Source: CAWFGW01 sp963849955
Lineage (GTDB): Bacteria > Bacteroidota > Bacteroidia > Cytophagales > JAAEPT01
Assembly (NCBI GenBank): GCA_963849955.1
Contig: CAWKJU010000016.1
Location: forward strand, 155,966-219,965
DNA: 64,000 nt
Reading direction: 5' to 3'
The notes beneath the pieces were generated by a model, which searched no databases, had not been told where the DNA came from, and saw only the letters and a program-made list of their open reading frames with translations. The position numbers were made by a program, and so were the translations under genes. Every line of letters starts with the position of its first letter. Positions within the stretch are counted from its first letter, which is position 1. This document shows, one piece after another, positions 31,951 through 41,016 of the stretch.

Positions 31951-33503
31951 GAAGCTATTTATTAATCATTACTCTATTCTCCGCGCTATTGACTTTTGGT
32001 CAGGACAAACCTGACTTTAAAAAAGAAGTTATTAACTTTTTTGAGATCTATGAACATTGTATTCAAGCGATGGGCGAAAAAGGAAAAAATGAGGCTGAAG
32101 TAACATCCGCAAAAAAAGCTTTTCGAGAGGTGATTACTTCTCCTTATATCAGAGTTCCCAATGATTTGAATAAAGAAGCTAAAGACACGCTCCTCCCGCT
32201 AAATCAATACCTCTACTTATTAGAAACTGAATTCCCCCACGGCTATGAAATGAAACTTAACTTGGCCAAAATTGATTTTGAAGATTTACATATTGATAAA
32301 TCAAGAAATAGCTATCGGGTGAAAGCTACCGTAACAAAGAGGTTTGTTGAGTATTTTGTTAATGAAAGAGATGCGGTAAAAACTGATACATTAGGTACCG
32401 ATTCTACCTCATTAGAAGTTCCCCGCTATGACACTACTACTGTAAAAAATTTTACTAACCTCACCTTTTACTTCACCACTTCCATTGAGTTTAGCAAATA
32501 CACTCCTTTAAAGCTAGAAGCCGTTCAGGTTGCTGGAAAAAACCCTGAATATGTACAGCCATTATCAGAGCTAACCGCATGGTGGGTGGCACTATCCGAC
32601 ACCTGGAAAACCAAGCTGTCAGAAGAACTAAAATTACCTGAAGCTCCCTCCGATTATTTTTTACAACGGATACACGGCATAGAAAAAATAGACCTTTCTG
32701 GAATACAGGTGAAAAGCTGGACAGTGTTAGAACAACTCAAAGGTGTAAAAGAACTCGATTTATCAGGGCTGGGATTAGACACCCTCATTATGCTAAAAAA
32801 CATGACCGGACTCCGCATTCTCAATGTTTCTAACAACAAACTGCGAAGTTTACATGGATTAGAAAAATGTATCAATTTGGAAGTACTTAACTTTTCAGGA
32901 AATGAAGTGGTTGACTTAACCCCCATCGCAGACTGTCAGAACCTGATGGCTCTTCAGTTTAATGATAATAAAGTGGAAGATCTTTCAACCGTAAAAAACT
33001 TTATTCACCTGCGTACTTTACATCTGTCCAACAATGAAGTTTTTGACATCGCTCCTTTAAAATCGCTTCGAATAATTCGGAATTTAGATATTTCTAAAAA
33101 TAAAAAAATAGAATCTATTGAACCTATAAGCCACCTAGTAATGATGGAAAAGTTGGATATCTACAATACACAAGCCGGCTCATTAGAACCTGTCAGAAAC
33201 ATGAAAAATTTATTGCACTTAGATGCTGGCTATGCGCAAATTCATTCGCTTGACCCTATTAAAAATTTTGAACTATTAGGTTATCTAAGCATTGCTGGAA
33301 ACCCTATAGACGATTTTAGCGCATTAAACAACTTGGAGAGAATTCGCAAACTTTACTTAAGTTCCGTAAAAATCAGTGACATAGGTCCTATTATGAAAAT
33401 GGAAAATATTCGTGTTCTCCATGCACCGCATACTAATTTTTCTAAAGAAGATATACAACGATTTAAGAAGAAATTCCCTAAATGTGAAATCACCTATTAT
33501 TAA
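31947..33503 (+). CDS. Secreted leucine-rich repeat protein
   Basis: A protein of 518 aa with a signal peptide (MRSYLLIITLFSALLTFGQ) and an N-terminal domain of about 230 residues of unknown fold. About eleven leucine-rich repeats of the internalin/SDS22 type follow from about residue 250 (LDLSGLGLD, LNVSNNKLRSLHGLEKC, LHLSNNEVFDIAPL). The repeats usually form a protein-binding arc. The start codon overlaps the CDF stop, so the two are translationally coupled, yet no metal-binding motif is visible here. Confidence 0.85.
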   Translation: MRSYLLIITLFSALLTFGQDKPDFKKEVINFFEIYEHCIQAMGEKGKNEAEVTSAKKAFREVITSPYIRVPNDLNKEAKDTLLPLNQYLYLLETEFPHGYEMKLNLAKIDFEDLHIDKSRNSYRVKATVTKRFVEYFVNERDAVKTDTLGTDSTSLEVPRYDTTTVKNFTNLTFYFTTSIEFSKYTPLKLEAVQVAGKNPEYVQPLSELTAWWVALSDTWKTKLSEELKLPEAPSDYFLQRIHGIEKIDLSGIQVKSWTVLEQLKGVKELDLSGLGLDTLIMLKNMTGLRILNVSNNKLRSLHGLEKCINLEVLNFSGNEVVDLTPIADCQNLMALQFNDNKVEDLSTVKNFIHLRTLHLSNNEVFDIAPLKSLRIIRNLDISKNKKIESIEPISHLVMMEKLDIYNTQAGSLEPVRNMKNLLHLDAGYAQIHSLDPIKNFELLGYLSIAGNPIDDFSALNNLERIRKLYLSSVKISDIGPIMKMENIRVLHAPHTNFSKEDIQRFKKKFPKCEITYY

Positions 33504-33562
33504 AGGAAAAAGAATAATTACGATAATCGAAATTCAACAATTTAATGCGTAATTTTATCAAC

Positions 33563-34039
33563 ATGACACCATCAATAAAAAAATTCAGGATAGTTTTTCT
33601 GGTTTTCTTAGGCGCCTGTTCTGGAGCGAATGAGCTTAATCCAGACCCGAGCGTTATAGTAGAAGACACAATTATAACCGAGCCAATTATACAGGAGACC
33701 ACTGAGGTTAAAAGCCCACAAGCTTCAGATTTGTTAGTTGAAGAAGTCATGGAAATTCATGACGAGGTAATGCCAAAGGTGGAAACAATCAACCAGTATA
33801 TGACGGAGTTGGAGGTATTGAAAGACGAGGATGCACAAGCTTCTTACATTTATGAAGAATTAGAAAATGCAGACAAAGCTATGATGAATTGGATGCGCTC
33901 TGTAAAAATCAATAAAGAAGGCACGGAGGAAGAACGGATCGCTTATTACGAAACCGAGAAAATTAAAATAGAAAATGTGAAAACAATGATGTTAAACAGC
34001 ATTGAATTAGCTAAAGCATATCTAGGTGATGGAAAGTAG
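33563..34039 (+). CDS. Small lipoprotein, helical
   Basis: About 158 aa from the ATG at 33563 (an upstream ATG at 33545 is also possible). The lipobox VFLGAC is followed by an acidic region and a helical segment (EIHDEVMPKVETINQYM, MMNWMRSVKINKEGTEEER). It is common in Bacteroidota beside SCO genes and is often misnamed a viral inclusion protein. The last bases overlap the SCO gene. The function is unknown; a role in copper or respiratory-enzyme assembly is only suggested by context. Confidence 0.75.
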   Translation: MTPSIKKFRIVFLVFLGACSGANELNPDPSVIVEDTIITEPIIQETTEVKSPQASDLLVEEVMEIHDEVMPKVETINQYMTELEVLKDEDAQASYIYEELENADKAMMNWMRSVKINKEGTEEERIAYYETEKIKIENVKTMMLNSIELAKAYLGDGK

Positions 34040-34634
34040 ATTATTATTCATTATTGTACTCCTTGGGTTAATTTCTTGCGGGAAAGATAAAAAACTACCT
34101 CACCTTGGACCAAAGTCCGTTAATGAGGCTGGCGATACTGTCTATTTTTCTATTCCTCCGTTTGAAGCCACGAATCAAGATGGTGAAATCATAACAAACA
34201 AATCCCTCAAAGGGAATGTCTATGTTTCAGAGTTTTTCTTCACATCATGCCCAACTATTTGTCCTGTAATGACGGGACAGCTTTTGCGGGTGCATGAAAA
34301 ATTCAAAAATGAGGATCGTTTAAAAATTGTTTCTTATACGCTAGACCCTGAATATGACACCCCTGCGAAGCTACAAGATCACGCACAACGATTGGGAATT
34401 GATACGAATCAATGGTGGTTTCTAAACGACAAAAAATCCGAGACGTATGAGCTGGCACAAAAAGGTTATTTTGTAACGGCCCTAGAAGATAGCACTCAAC
34501 CAGGTGGTATCGTTCACAGTGGCAAAGTATCCTTGATTGATGGAAAGGGTCACATACGCGGATATTATGATGGTACCGTAGAAGCAGATGTAAATGTGTT
34601 AATTAATGATATAGCAACATTGTTAGCAGAATAA
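34029..34634 (+). CDS. SCO1/SenC family copper chaperone
   Basis: A protein of 201 aa from the ATG at 34029. It has a lipoprotein-type N-terminus (LLGLISCGKDKK) and a thioredoxin fold with the SCO copper site: the CPTICP motif and a distal histidine in GGIVHSGKVSL. It delivers copper to cytochrome c oxidase. It sits after a small lipoprotein and before an OmpA-like protein and a cytochrome c. A weak hairpin with a T run follows. Confidence 0.92.
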   Translation: MESRLLFIIVLLGLISCGKDKKLPHLGPKSVNEAGDTVYFSIPPFEATNQDGEIITNKSLKGNVYVSEFFFTSCPTICPVMTGQLLRVHEKFKNEDRLKIVSYTLDPEYDTPAKLQDHAQRLGIDTNQWWFLNDKKSETYELAQKGYFVTALEDSTQPGGIVHSGKVSLIDGKGHIRGYYDGTVEADVNVLINDIATLLAE

Positions 34635-34638
34635 AATA

Positions 34639-34662
34639 ATACCCGAGACCGAGTATCTTTTT
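34639..34662 (+). terminator. Likely terminator after the SCO gene
   Basis: The imperfect stem ATACCCG/CGAGTAT with an AGAC loop and one mismatch is followed by CTTTTT, five bases after the SCO stop. Confidence 0.5.
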
Positions 34663-34780
34663 CTACATCATTTAAATATTTCCACATCAAAAACCAGCTT
34701 TTTTGACCCCTAAATAAGGTTTAATGCGTGGAATAAACCTTGTAGTAAAGGTGTTAGTTTTAAACTTTAAAATTAACATC

Positions 34781-35353
34781 ATGAAAAAGACCTTACGAAA
34801 CATCTCTATAATAGCCTCGTTAGCAATAGCAGGAAGTCTAAACGCACAAACATTATGCTACACCCCCGTAGTTGATGGCAGTGGTATGCCTGCTGTTAGT
34901 GGGAATGGTGCTCCAGCAATTACTGGAGAAACCTGGGACTGTTATGAGCCTAAAATTCAAGTTATTGAAGTGTACTACATTTATGATTTCAAACCCATAG
35001 AAAATGTAGATGCAGATTCAAAAGAAAAAATTGCAGCAGCAGCAGAGACAACACTGTTTGATTATGACAAGGCCGCAATTAAGAAAAATGAACAAGGCGC
35101 ATTAGATGATTTAGCCATAGCTATGAAAAAAAATGAAGGCTATACCTTAGTAATAGAAGGACATGCGGATAGTACTGGGTCAAAGCCATATAATTATGAG
35201 CTAGGTAAAGAAAGAGCAGAAAATGTGTTTCATTATTTAGCCGACAAAGGTGTCAATCCTAAAAGACTAAAAGTAAGAAGTTATGGCGAAAACAGACCTC
35301 AATCTATTAACCCAGCCTACAATAGGAGAGTTGAATTTCATGTAACTAAATAA
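34781..35353 (+). CDS. OmpA family peptidoglycan-binding protein
   Basis: A protein of 190 aa from the ATG at 34781 (MKKTLRNISIIASLAIAGSLNAQ). An upstream in-frame ATG at 34724 would remove the signal peptide pattern. The C-terminal OmpA domain (about residues 100-190) has EGHADSTGSKPYNYELGKERAE and NRRVEFHV, the peptidoglycan-binding signature. No N-terminal beta-barrel is present, so it is a periplasmic linker type. A perfect terminator follows. Confidence 0.85.
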   Translation: MKKTLRNISIIASLAIAGSLNAQTLCYTPVVDGSGMPAVSGNGAPAITGETWDCYEPKIQVIEVYYIYDFKPIENVDADSKEKIAAAAETTLFDYDKAAIKKNEQGALDDLAIAMKKNEGYTLVIEGHADSTGSKPYNYELGKERAENVFHYLADKGVNPKRLKVRSYGENRPQSINPAYNRRVEFHVTK

Positions 35354-35379
35354 GAAATTAATTCAATTCTAGTAAAATC

Positions 35380-35406
35380 AAGCTAACTTTATGGTTAGCT
35401 TTTTTT
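35380..35406 (+). terminator. Terminator after the OmpA-like gene
   Basis: The stem AAGCTAAC/GTTAGCTT is followed by a T run. It lies between the OmpA-like gene stop (35353) and the cytochrome c gene. Confidence 0.85.
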
Positions 35407-35426
35407 ATGACCTAAATCTTCATAGC

Positions 35427-35852
35427 ATGAACTATCGAATAGTTATAATCTTATTTACAGCATGGTTAACATCCTGCTCTTCAGCACCAGAAGAAAATAA
35501 GAACAAATTCACTAACCTAAGTTACCAAGGTGGTCTGGAAATTTACCAGGCACGATGTGCAGTGTGCCATGGAGATGCTGGTCAAGGTTTTAAAGATTTG
35601 TACCCACCAATTGCTGGTTCTGATTATTTAATCAAAAACAAAGAAGTTGTACCTTGTATTATAAAAAATGGGTTGGAAGGTGAAATAACTGTGAACGGCA
35701 AGGTCTATAATAGCAAAATGCTTAGCCATACGGATTTAACAGACATGGAACTAGCGGACTTGATGACCTTTATTTACAACTCTTGGGAAATGAATGAAGG
35801 TACCTTCTCAAAAAGTGAAGTAAAAGACATGTTGGACAACTGTAAAGAGTAA
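35427..35852 (+). CDS. Lipoprotein c-type cytochrome
   Basis: A protein of 141 aa from the ATG at 35427. It has a lipobox (AWLTSC), then one haem site CAVCH in YQARCAVCHGDAGQGF, and a likely axial methionine in SKMLSH. It resembles small electron-transfer cytochromes. The longer frame from 35391 would overlap the preceding terminator and is rejected. The gene with an ATT start follows 4 bases later. Confidence 0.85.
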   Translation: MNYRIVIILFTAWLTSCSSAPEENKNKFTNLSYQGGLEIYQARCAVCHGDAGQGFKDLYPPIAGSDYLIKNKEVVPCIIKNGLEGEITVNGKVYNSKMLSHTDLTDMELADLMTFIYNSWEMNEGTFSKSEVKDMLDNCKE

Positions 35853-35856
35853 AACC

Positions 35857-36903
35857 ATTAAAGTAGCACTTATTCATGCAAAACTAGGTTTAAAAGGCGG
35901 GTTAGAAACACGACTTCAAAACTATATTGAATTTTTTTTATCGCGTGGGGATGAAGTTACGGTCATCTGCTCCCGCGTAGATAGTGAGGTAAACTTATCT
36001 TCTGAAGTGACTATTGCTAAACTCAACACACGATATATCCCCAAACCCCTAAGACCATGGTGGTTTTATCAAAAAGTCAGCAACTTTATTAAAGAAAATG
36101 CCTTTGATTTTTCATTATCGTTGGGTAGAACTGCTGGACAGAACGCAGTTTTAGCACCAGCAAATCATTTGGCTTATCTAAATTTTTTAGGTAAAACTAA
36201 TAAGTCATTTTCAGATCAACTACAAATATATTTGGATCAACAAGCGTTTGATTGCTCTAAAACAATATTTGCTTGTTCTCAAATGGTAAAACAAGAGTTG
36301 ATTGACTTATATGCGACTCCACCTTCTAAAATCATAGTGTTATACCCTCCTATCAATACCTTAAAATTTAACCCTGATTTAAAATCTCAAAAAGAAGCAC
36401 TTAGAATAAAGTATGGAGTTCCTCGAGAGCAAAAAACTTTTTTATTTGTATCCACCGGACATCAACGTAAGGGGTTATCATTCCTATTAAAACTATTTGC
36501 AAGACTAGATTCCAACAAATATCTGTTGCTTATATCTGGAAAACCAGAAGTGAAAACTAATTTAAAAAACATAAAAGATATTGGATTTAATACCAATTTG
36601 AATGAGTGGTATGCAATAAGTGATTTTTTAATCCACCCTGCCCGTTACGAACCTTTTGGCCAAATTATTACTGAGTCCATATACATGAAAACCCCCGTTT
36701 TAATTTCTGATCATGTGGGTGCGAAGGAATTAGTGACTTCAAATGAAGGTCGAGTATTGCCGGAAGGAAATCTGGAAGCATGGTTGGAAGTAGTTCAAAC
36801 AGTAAGTCCTTCAGATTTCACTTTTGAAACCGATTTTGTACAAGAAAATCAACTTTCTCTTCAAGATCACATGAAAAAAATGCTTTCAGCGCTAAATTTT
36901 TAA
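35857..36903 (+). CDS. Glycosyltransferase (GT4-like), probable ATT start
   Basis: A GT-B glycosyltransferase of 348 aa. The first canonical start in frame is GTG at 36007, which would remove the nucleotide-fold start. In frame upstream, ATT at 35857 begins a typical N-terminus (KVALIHAKLGLKGGLETRL), four bases after the cytochrome stop. The C-terminus holds the donor site HPARYEPFGQIITESIYMKTP. No in-frame ATG, GTG or TTG occurs between the stop at 35821 and 36007. The start is either a rare ATT or a base error. The acceptor substrate is unknown. Confidence 0.75.
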   Translation: MKVALIHAKLGLKGGLETRLQNYIEFFLSRGDEVTVICSRVDSEVNLSSEVTIAKLNTRYIPKPLRPWWFYQKVSNFIKENAFDFSLSLGRTAGQNAVLAPANHLAYLNFLGKTNKSFSDQLQIYLDQQAFDCSKTIFACSQMVKQELIDLYATPPSKIIVLYPPINTLKFNPDLKSQKEALRIKYGVPREQKTFLFVSTGHQRKGLSFLLKLFARLDSNKYLLLISGKPEVKTNLKNIKDIGFNTNLNEWYAISDFLIHPARYEPFGQIITESIYMKTPVLISDHVGAKELVTSNEGRVLPEGNLEAWLEVVQTVSPSDFTFETDFVQENQLSLQDHMKKMLSALNF

Positions 36904-38793
36904 TCCCAGTACAAACCAATCTTCTGTTTGATTTTCGGTGCCCTGCCAATTTTCAACAGTTTCTTTGATTTCTTTATACTGTTTTCCAAAAGATTGATTG
37001 CTGGATTGTTGAAGTAAACCTGCTATCCTGTTATTTGATATGGCTTTTTGCGATTTTCCCTGTAACTGATTGCCCAATCCTTTGGTATAAAAATAGAGCT
37101 TTTGTCCTTTTATAATCTTCTCTGTTTTACTCTGCTTTTGCAATAACTCAATATTTGTTTGTTCTGAAATTGTTATCAGTCCGTAGACTTCTTCTGTGTA
37201 ATATTCCAATGTTTCAGTCTTTCTATTAATTGAAAAAACTCCTATATCAAAAGAAATTTCTTTTAGGAGATTATTTCTTTCCATTCGGTCACGCAATTGA
37301 CTAACCACCTTTCTTGGTTGAATATTTTCATAAGAAAGATCTTTAATTAGCTGATCTGCTGTAGAAAAAGCTAAACTTGTTAACCAATCTCCTGCTTTAA
37401 AATTGATGATAATAAGATGTGATAAATCATGTTTTTTTGTCACGTAATAATAGTTTCCGCTTATAATTTTCTTGGGTTTATACAACACAAAATATTCTCC
37501 GAGTGCGGAAATCAACTGTTCCTTTGAAGGAAGTAATGATGTTTGAAGGGCTTTTAAATCAGCCGCACTCAAATCTTTGTCTAAAGCAATCCGCTCTGAA
37601 ATCTCTTCTTCTGCTGTCATATTGCTCAAACTTTTCATTAAAAAAGTAAGAAAAATCACAAACCCAATTTTAAGCGAACTAGTAATTAGCAATGTGCCAA
37701 CGAGTGATTGAAAGCTTAGTCCTTTTTCTACTAATTGTTGAATGGCGAAACTTAGGAGCAGAACTACGAACCCAATGGTAAAATCTTTAGCTCGAACATT
37801 TTTTCTTTCCCATGCCAACACTCCAATTAAAAGTACCAACAGATAAGGTAATGCATAAATACCGTTTTTGATATACTGAAATGTTACGCTATTTAAAAAG
37901 GGACTTTCAATTGAAAGGGCTATGGAGGATACAATTAGATATAGTATTCCTAATGCAATAATAAACTGATCAAGCTTGGGGAAATAAGTGGGTATGGAAA
38001 GTGCTACTCTTGCCAATAAAACAAATGGAACCAGCAGAAGCACTAATGAGGCATATCCGGCTAATTCATTAAAAAAGAGGTTGCCATTCCAGAGAAATAA
38101 AAACCCACTCCCATCAAGTACTAATGAAACAAATCCTCCCGAAATAATTAAATAAGCTAATAAGGCAAATTCTTGCTTTTGTTTGGTAATAAAGAGTAGT
38201 AGAGAATAAAAGAAAAGCAACACTAACGTACCGTAAAAAATCCCTAATACTAAATAGTTGACAACTAATTCCTGACTAAAAACTGCTTGTGTTTTAATTG
38301 CTGCTGATAAATAAAGCGGGTCTTTTGATTTAACACGAAAAATAAAGTCACGACTACCTTCATAGTTTAAGTTCACATCGAAAACAAAATTGAGGTGCTG
38401 ATATTCTCGGTTTGCTAAAGGTAAAGCCATACCAGTTATCACGTGCTCATAATCCGATTCGTTAATTGGCCGATATAACTCAAGTAGTTCGATTTTCGGG
38501 TTTCCAATTTCCAACACGTGTTTCGCTGTGGAATACGGATTGCCCTGAATAGTTAGTTTTACCCAATAATACGCATCCCGTGTCGTATTAAGAGGTGTGT
38601 TAACAGGAAAAAAAATACCATCATCCATTACATCGCCAAACTGAAAAGTGCCTACTGAATCTTTTATGGCCCCAAGTGCTTGTGTGGGTACTGTAATATT
38701 CGTAGTGTTATCATCAATCAACACAGCTTGAGCGCTTACTTTTATATAAAAGAAAAGACACCACAATAGGAAAAGGGATTTTAGTAACTTCAT
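36892..38793 (-). CDS. 7TM-DISM receptor with degenerate SpoIIE-type PP2C domain
   Basis: A protein of 633 aa. In order: a signal peptide; a 7TMR-DISMED2-like periplasmic domain (about residues 25-175); seven transmembrane helices (about 185-395); a short linker; and a cytoplasmic domain with the SpoIIE phosphatase layout (LPSKEQLISALGEYFVLYKPKKIISG). The metal-ligand positions are altered: SGD reads SGN (residues 445-447), the D-x-x-G-H-G site reads NFKAGDW, Y-T-D-G reads YTKG (569-572) and D-D reads ED (624-625). It is probably a signalling pseudophosphatase. It overlaps the glycosyltransferase gene tail to tail by 12 bases. Confidence 0.8.
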   Translation of the reverse strand: MKLLKSLFLLWCLFFYIKVSAQAVLIDDNTTNITVPTQALGAIKDSVGTFQFGDVMDDGIFFPVNTPLNTTRDAYYWVKLTIQGNPYSTAKHVLEIGNPKIELLELYRPINESDYEHVITGMALPLANREYQHLNFVFDVNLNYEGSRDFIFRVKSKDPLYLSAAIKTQAVFSQELVVNYLVLGIFYGTLVLLFFYSLLLFITKQKQEFALLAYLIISGGFVSLVLDGSGFLFLWNGNLFFNELAGYASLVLLLVPFVLLARVALSIPTYFPKLDQFIIALGILYLIVSSIALSIESPFLNSVTFQYIKNGIYALPYLLVLLIGVLAWERKNVRAKDFTIGFVVLLLSFAIQQLVEKGLSFQSLVGTLLITSSLKIGFVIFLTFLMKSLSNMTAEEEISERIALDKDLSAADLKALQTSLLPSKEQLISALGEYFVLYKPKKIISGNYYYVTKKHDLSHLIIINFKAGDWLTSLAFSTADQLIKDLSYENIQPRKVVSQLRDRMERNNLLKEISFDIGVFSINRKTETLEYYTEEVYGLITISEQTNIELLQKQSKTEKIIKGQKLYFYTKGLGNQLQGKSQKAISNNRIAGLLQQSSNQSFGKQYKEIKETVENWQGTENQTEDWFVLGLKI

Positions 38794-38897
38794 TTTTATC
38801 TAAAATAGCAACATTATGAAAAAACATGAAAGCAATGCACTATTATTAGTGAATTAATATTTTTTTGTTAATTTTTGATGAGGACTATACCTAAACA

Positions 38898-40262
38898 ATG
38901 GCGAGAAGAAACTTAAGAAGTTTAGATTATTACAAAAAAAATGTGGACTACACAGAAACGATTATTATCGTAACTGGTCTGTTTTTTCTTTGGGGGTTTA
39001 TTACCAGTATGAATGGTATCCTCATGCCTAAACTGCAAGAAGATTTCAATTTAAACGCACTAGAAACAATCCTTTTGCAATCAGCTTTTTTTGGTGCATA
39101 TTTTATTATATCGCTATTATATTACCTTTTTTCAGAACTAATTCGTGACCCTATTGAGTGGCTAGGCTTTAGAAGATTTATTATTTTGGGATTAGTAGTA
39201 GCAGGTATAGGTTGCTTTATGTTCTATCCAGCAGCGGAATATAAGGAGTATAACTTGTTTTTAGGTGCATTATTCGTTTTAGCATCGGGCATCACAATTC
39301 TACAAATTGCTGCCAACCCCTACATCGCTTTGCTGGGAAGAGATAACAATGCATCTTCAAGACTTAATATGGCACAGGCGGTCAACTCATTCGGAACCTT
39401 TATAGCACCCCTCACAATTGTTTTAATTACCTCCGTTCAATTTCCCTATTTAGCACTAGCAGGATCCATTTTCTTTTTTGCTTTTTTGCTGGGAACTACT
39501 GATTTCCCTCAAGTGCTTACGTATGAGTATAAAAGAGTGCCGTTTGGCGTATTCAAAAACTATCAACTTGTATTAGGTGCCTTAGCCATTTTCATGTACG
39601 TGGCTGGTGAGGTTTCTGTGGGTAGTAATATCACCAAATTTATTCACCTCAAAGAGATAGGCAATATTCAAGAGTCTGAATATGGTTTTTATACCATGAT
39701 CTATTGGGGAGGGGCCATGGTTGGACGTTTAGCTGGCGCCATCATGTTGTCTAACTTAAAATCAAGCACAAAAAGTTATATCATATATGGTATATTAATT
39801 CTTACCTTTTTTGGCGGATGGTTTGCACAAGACAGTATTTTCTTTGCCGTTACTTTGCTAGGCTTAATTAGTGCTAACTTATTGATTTCTGCTTTAAGCA
39901 ACTACATACCAAACAGAAATTTAGGTTACAATGCTGTGGCAATTATGATCATGTTATTGTTGGGTGTATTCACAGAAGGTCGGTTTGCGCTATGGTGTAT
40001 AGTAGGTATTGGTTTATTCAACTCCATCATGTTTCCAAACATTTTTACGCTGGCCATTAAAGGGTTGAAAGAATACACCACCCAGGGTTCAGCGCTATTG
40101 GTAATGGGAATTGTAGGGGGTGCGTTAATTCCTCCGCTTCAGGAATTCTTATTAGAAAATGACAACATAGGTATTCAAAAGTCATTTTTGGTGCCTGTTG
40201 TTTGTTATTTGTACATTGCCTTTTATGGTTTATATGGCTACCGACAAACAAAAACTGATTAA
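38898..40262 (+). CDS. Sugar transporter of the FHS/GluP type (MFS)
   Basis: A 12-helix permease of 454 aa. GLFFLWGFITSMNGILMPKLQEDFNL and later YFIISL segments are typical of the fucose/galactose/glucose:proton symporter family. The substrate is unknown; in Bacteroidota such proteins often carry glucose, galactose, fucose or disaccharides. It ends convergently with the MORN-cytochrome gene (4-base overlap). Confidence 0.88.
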   Translation: MARRNLRSLDYYKKNVDYTETIIIVTGLFFLWGFITSMNGILMPKLQEDFNLNALETILLQSAFFGAYFIISLLYYLFSELIRDPIEWLGFRRFIILGLVVAGIGCFMFYPAAEYKEYNLFLGALFVLASGITILQIAANPYIALLGRDNNASSRLNMAQAVNSFGTFIAPLTIVLITSVQFPYLALAGSIFFFAFLLGTTDFPQVLTYEYKRVPFGVFKNYQLVLGALAIFMYVAGEVSVGSNITKFIHLKEIGNIQESEYGFYTMIYWGGAMVGRLAGAIMLSNLKSSTKSYIIYGILILTFFGGWFAQDSIFFAVTLLGLISANLLISALSNYIPNRNLGYNAVAIMIMLLLGVFTEGRFALWCIVGIGLFNSIMFPNIFTLAIKGLKEYTTQGSALLVMGIVGGALIPPLQEFLLENDNIGIQKSFLVPVVCYLYIAFYGLYGYRQTKTD

Positions 40263-40972
40263 GAGGTTTTGCCCTTGACTTTTAGTTTTTTGGGATACTT
40301 AGGTTGTTGGGGTAATTTTGTAGAAATGTTTTCTAGGAAATACTGTAGCGATTTTATATCATAATCATTCAGAGGAATTGTATCGTTGTAAAGCTTTGTT
40401 TGCTCTAGAGAGTCTAAAAATGCACCATGAAAAATTGGAGTATGGATGGAATCCATTGATATAAATGTAATATCAGAATGAACAATCGAGTCAGTAGTTA
40501 CCATCAGTGTTTTTTTTACGTCATGACAGGGGGAGCAACTTTTTTCAAATACTTCCTTCCCATGAGGCATAATTCTGATTTTAAACTTATAAAGACTATC
40601 GTTAACTACTTCTCTTTTTTTACATATCCCATTTTCAAATAACTCCGTAAAAATAAGCACCTGGCAGGAATCATAATGTGCTGTAAGTCCCTGTAATCGG
40701 TTCTCATCAAACGTTTTAATTGTTTGAACATTGCCGTTTGGAAAATAAGTCTTCCATGTTCCCTCCTTTTTCCCACTCTCGTAAAACTCTTCTGATTTCA
40801 AATTTCCATTTTCGTAATACTCCTTATAATAACCGTTATTCGGCCTTTCATGATTAATCTCTTTTTTTAATTGAAAAAACACTTGAATTTTTTCACTCAA
40901 AAAATTACTTGTCAGAGTTAAAATAACTCCAACTAATATCACAATGAAGCCTATCTTTAAAATTCGTTTCAT
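40259..40972 (-). CDS. MORN-type repeat protein fused to a c-type haem domain
   Basis: A protein of 237 aa. It starts with a membrane or signal segment (IGFIVILVGVILTLTSNFL). Three MORN/YwqK-like repeats follow (GYYKEYYENGNLKSEEFYESG, EGTWKTYFPNGNVQTIKTFD, GLTAHYD). The C-terminal 100 residues hold a CSPCH haem-binding site in KEVFEKSCSPCHDV and resemble a small cytochrome c. The combination of antitoxin-style MORN repeats and a haem domain is unusual. The role is unknown; it probably resides in the periplasm attached to the membrane. Confidence 0.7.
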   Translation of the reverse strand: MKRILKIGFIVILVGVILTLTSNFLSEKIQVFFQLKKEINHERPNNGYYKEYYENGNLKSEEFYESGKKEGTWKTYFPNGNVQTIKTFDENRLQGLTAHYDSCQVLIFTELFENGICKKREVVNDSLYKFKIRIMPHGKEVFEKSCSPCHDVKKTLMVTTDSIVHSDITFISMDSIHTPIFHGAFLDSLEQTKLYNDTIPLNDYDIKSLQYFLENISTKLPQQPKYPKKLKVKGKTS

Positions 40973-41016
40973 AATTTTAACACAAGTTACTACTTAACGC
41001 CATACACAAAAAAATA

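Noticed and set aside
36007..36903. Glycosyltransferase starting at GTG 36007
   Set aside because: This would remove about 50 residues that form the first strand and loop of the GT-B fold, which are encoded in frame upstream.
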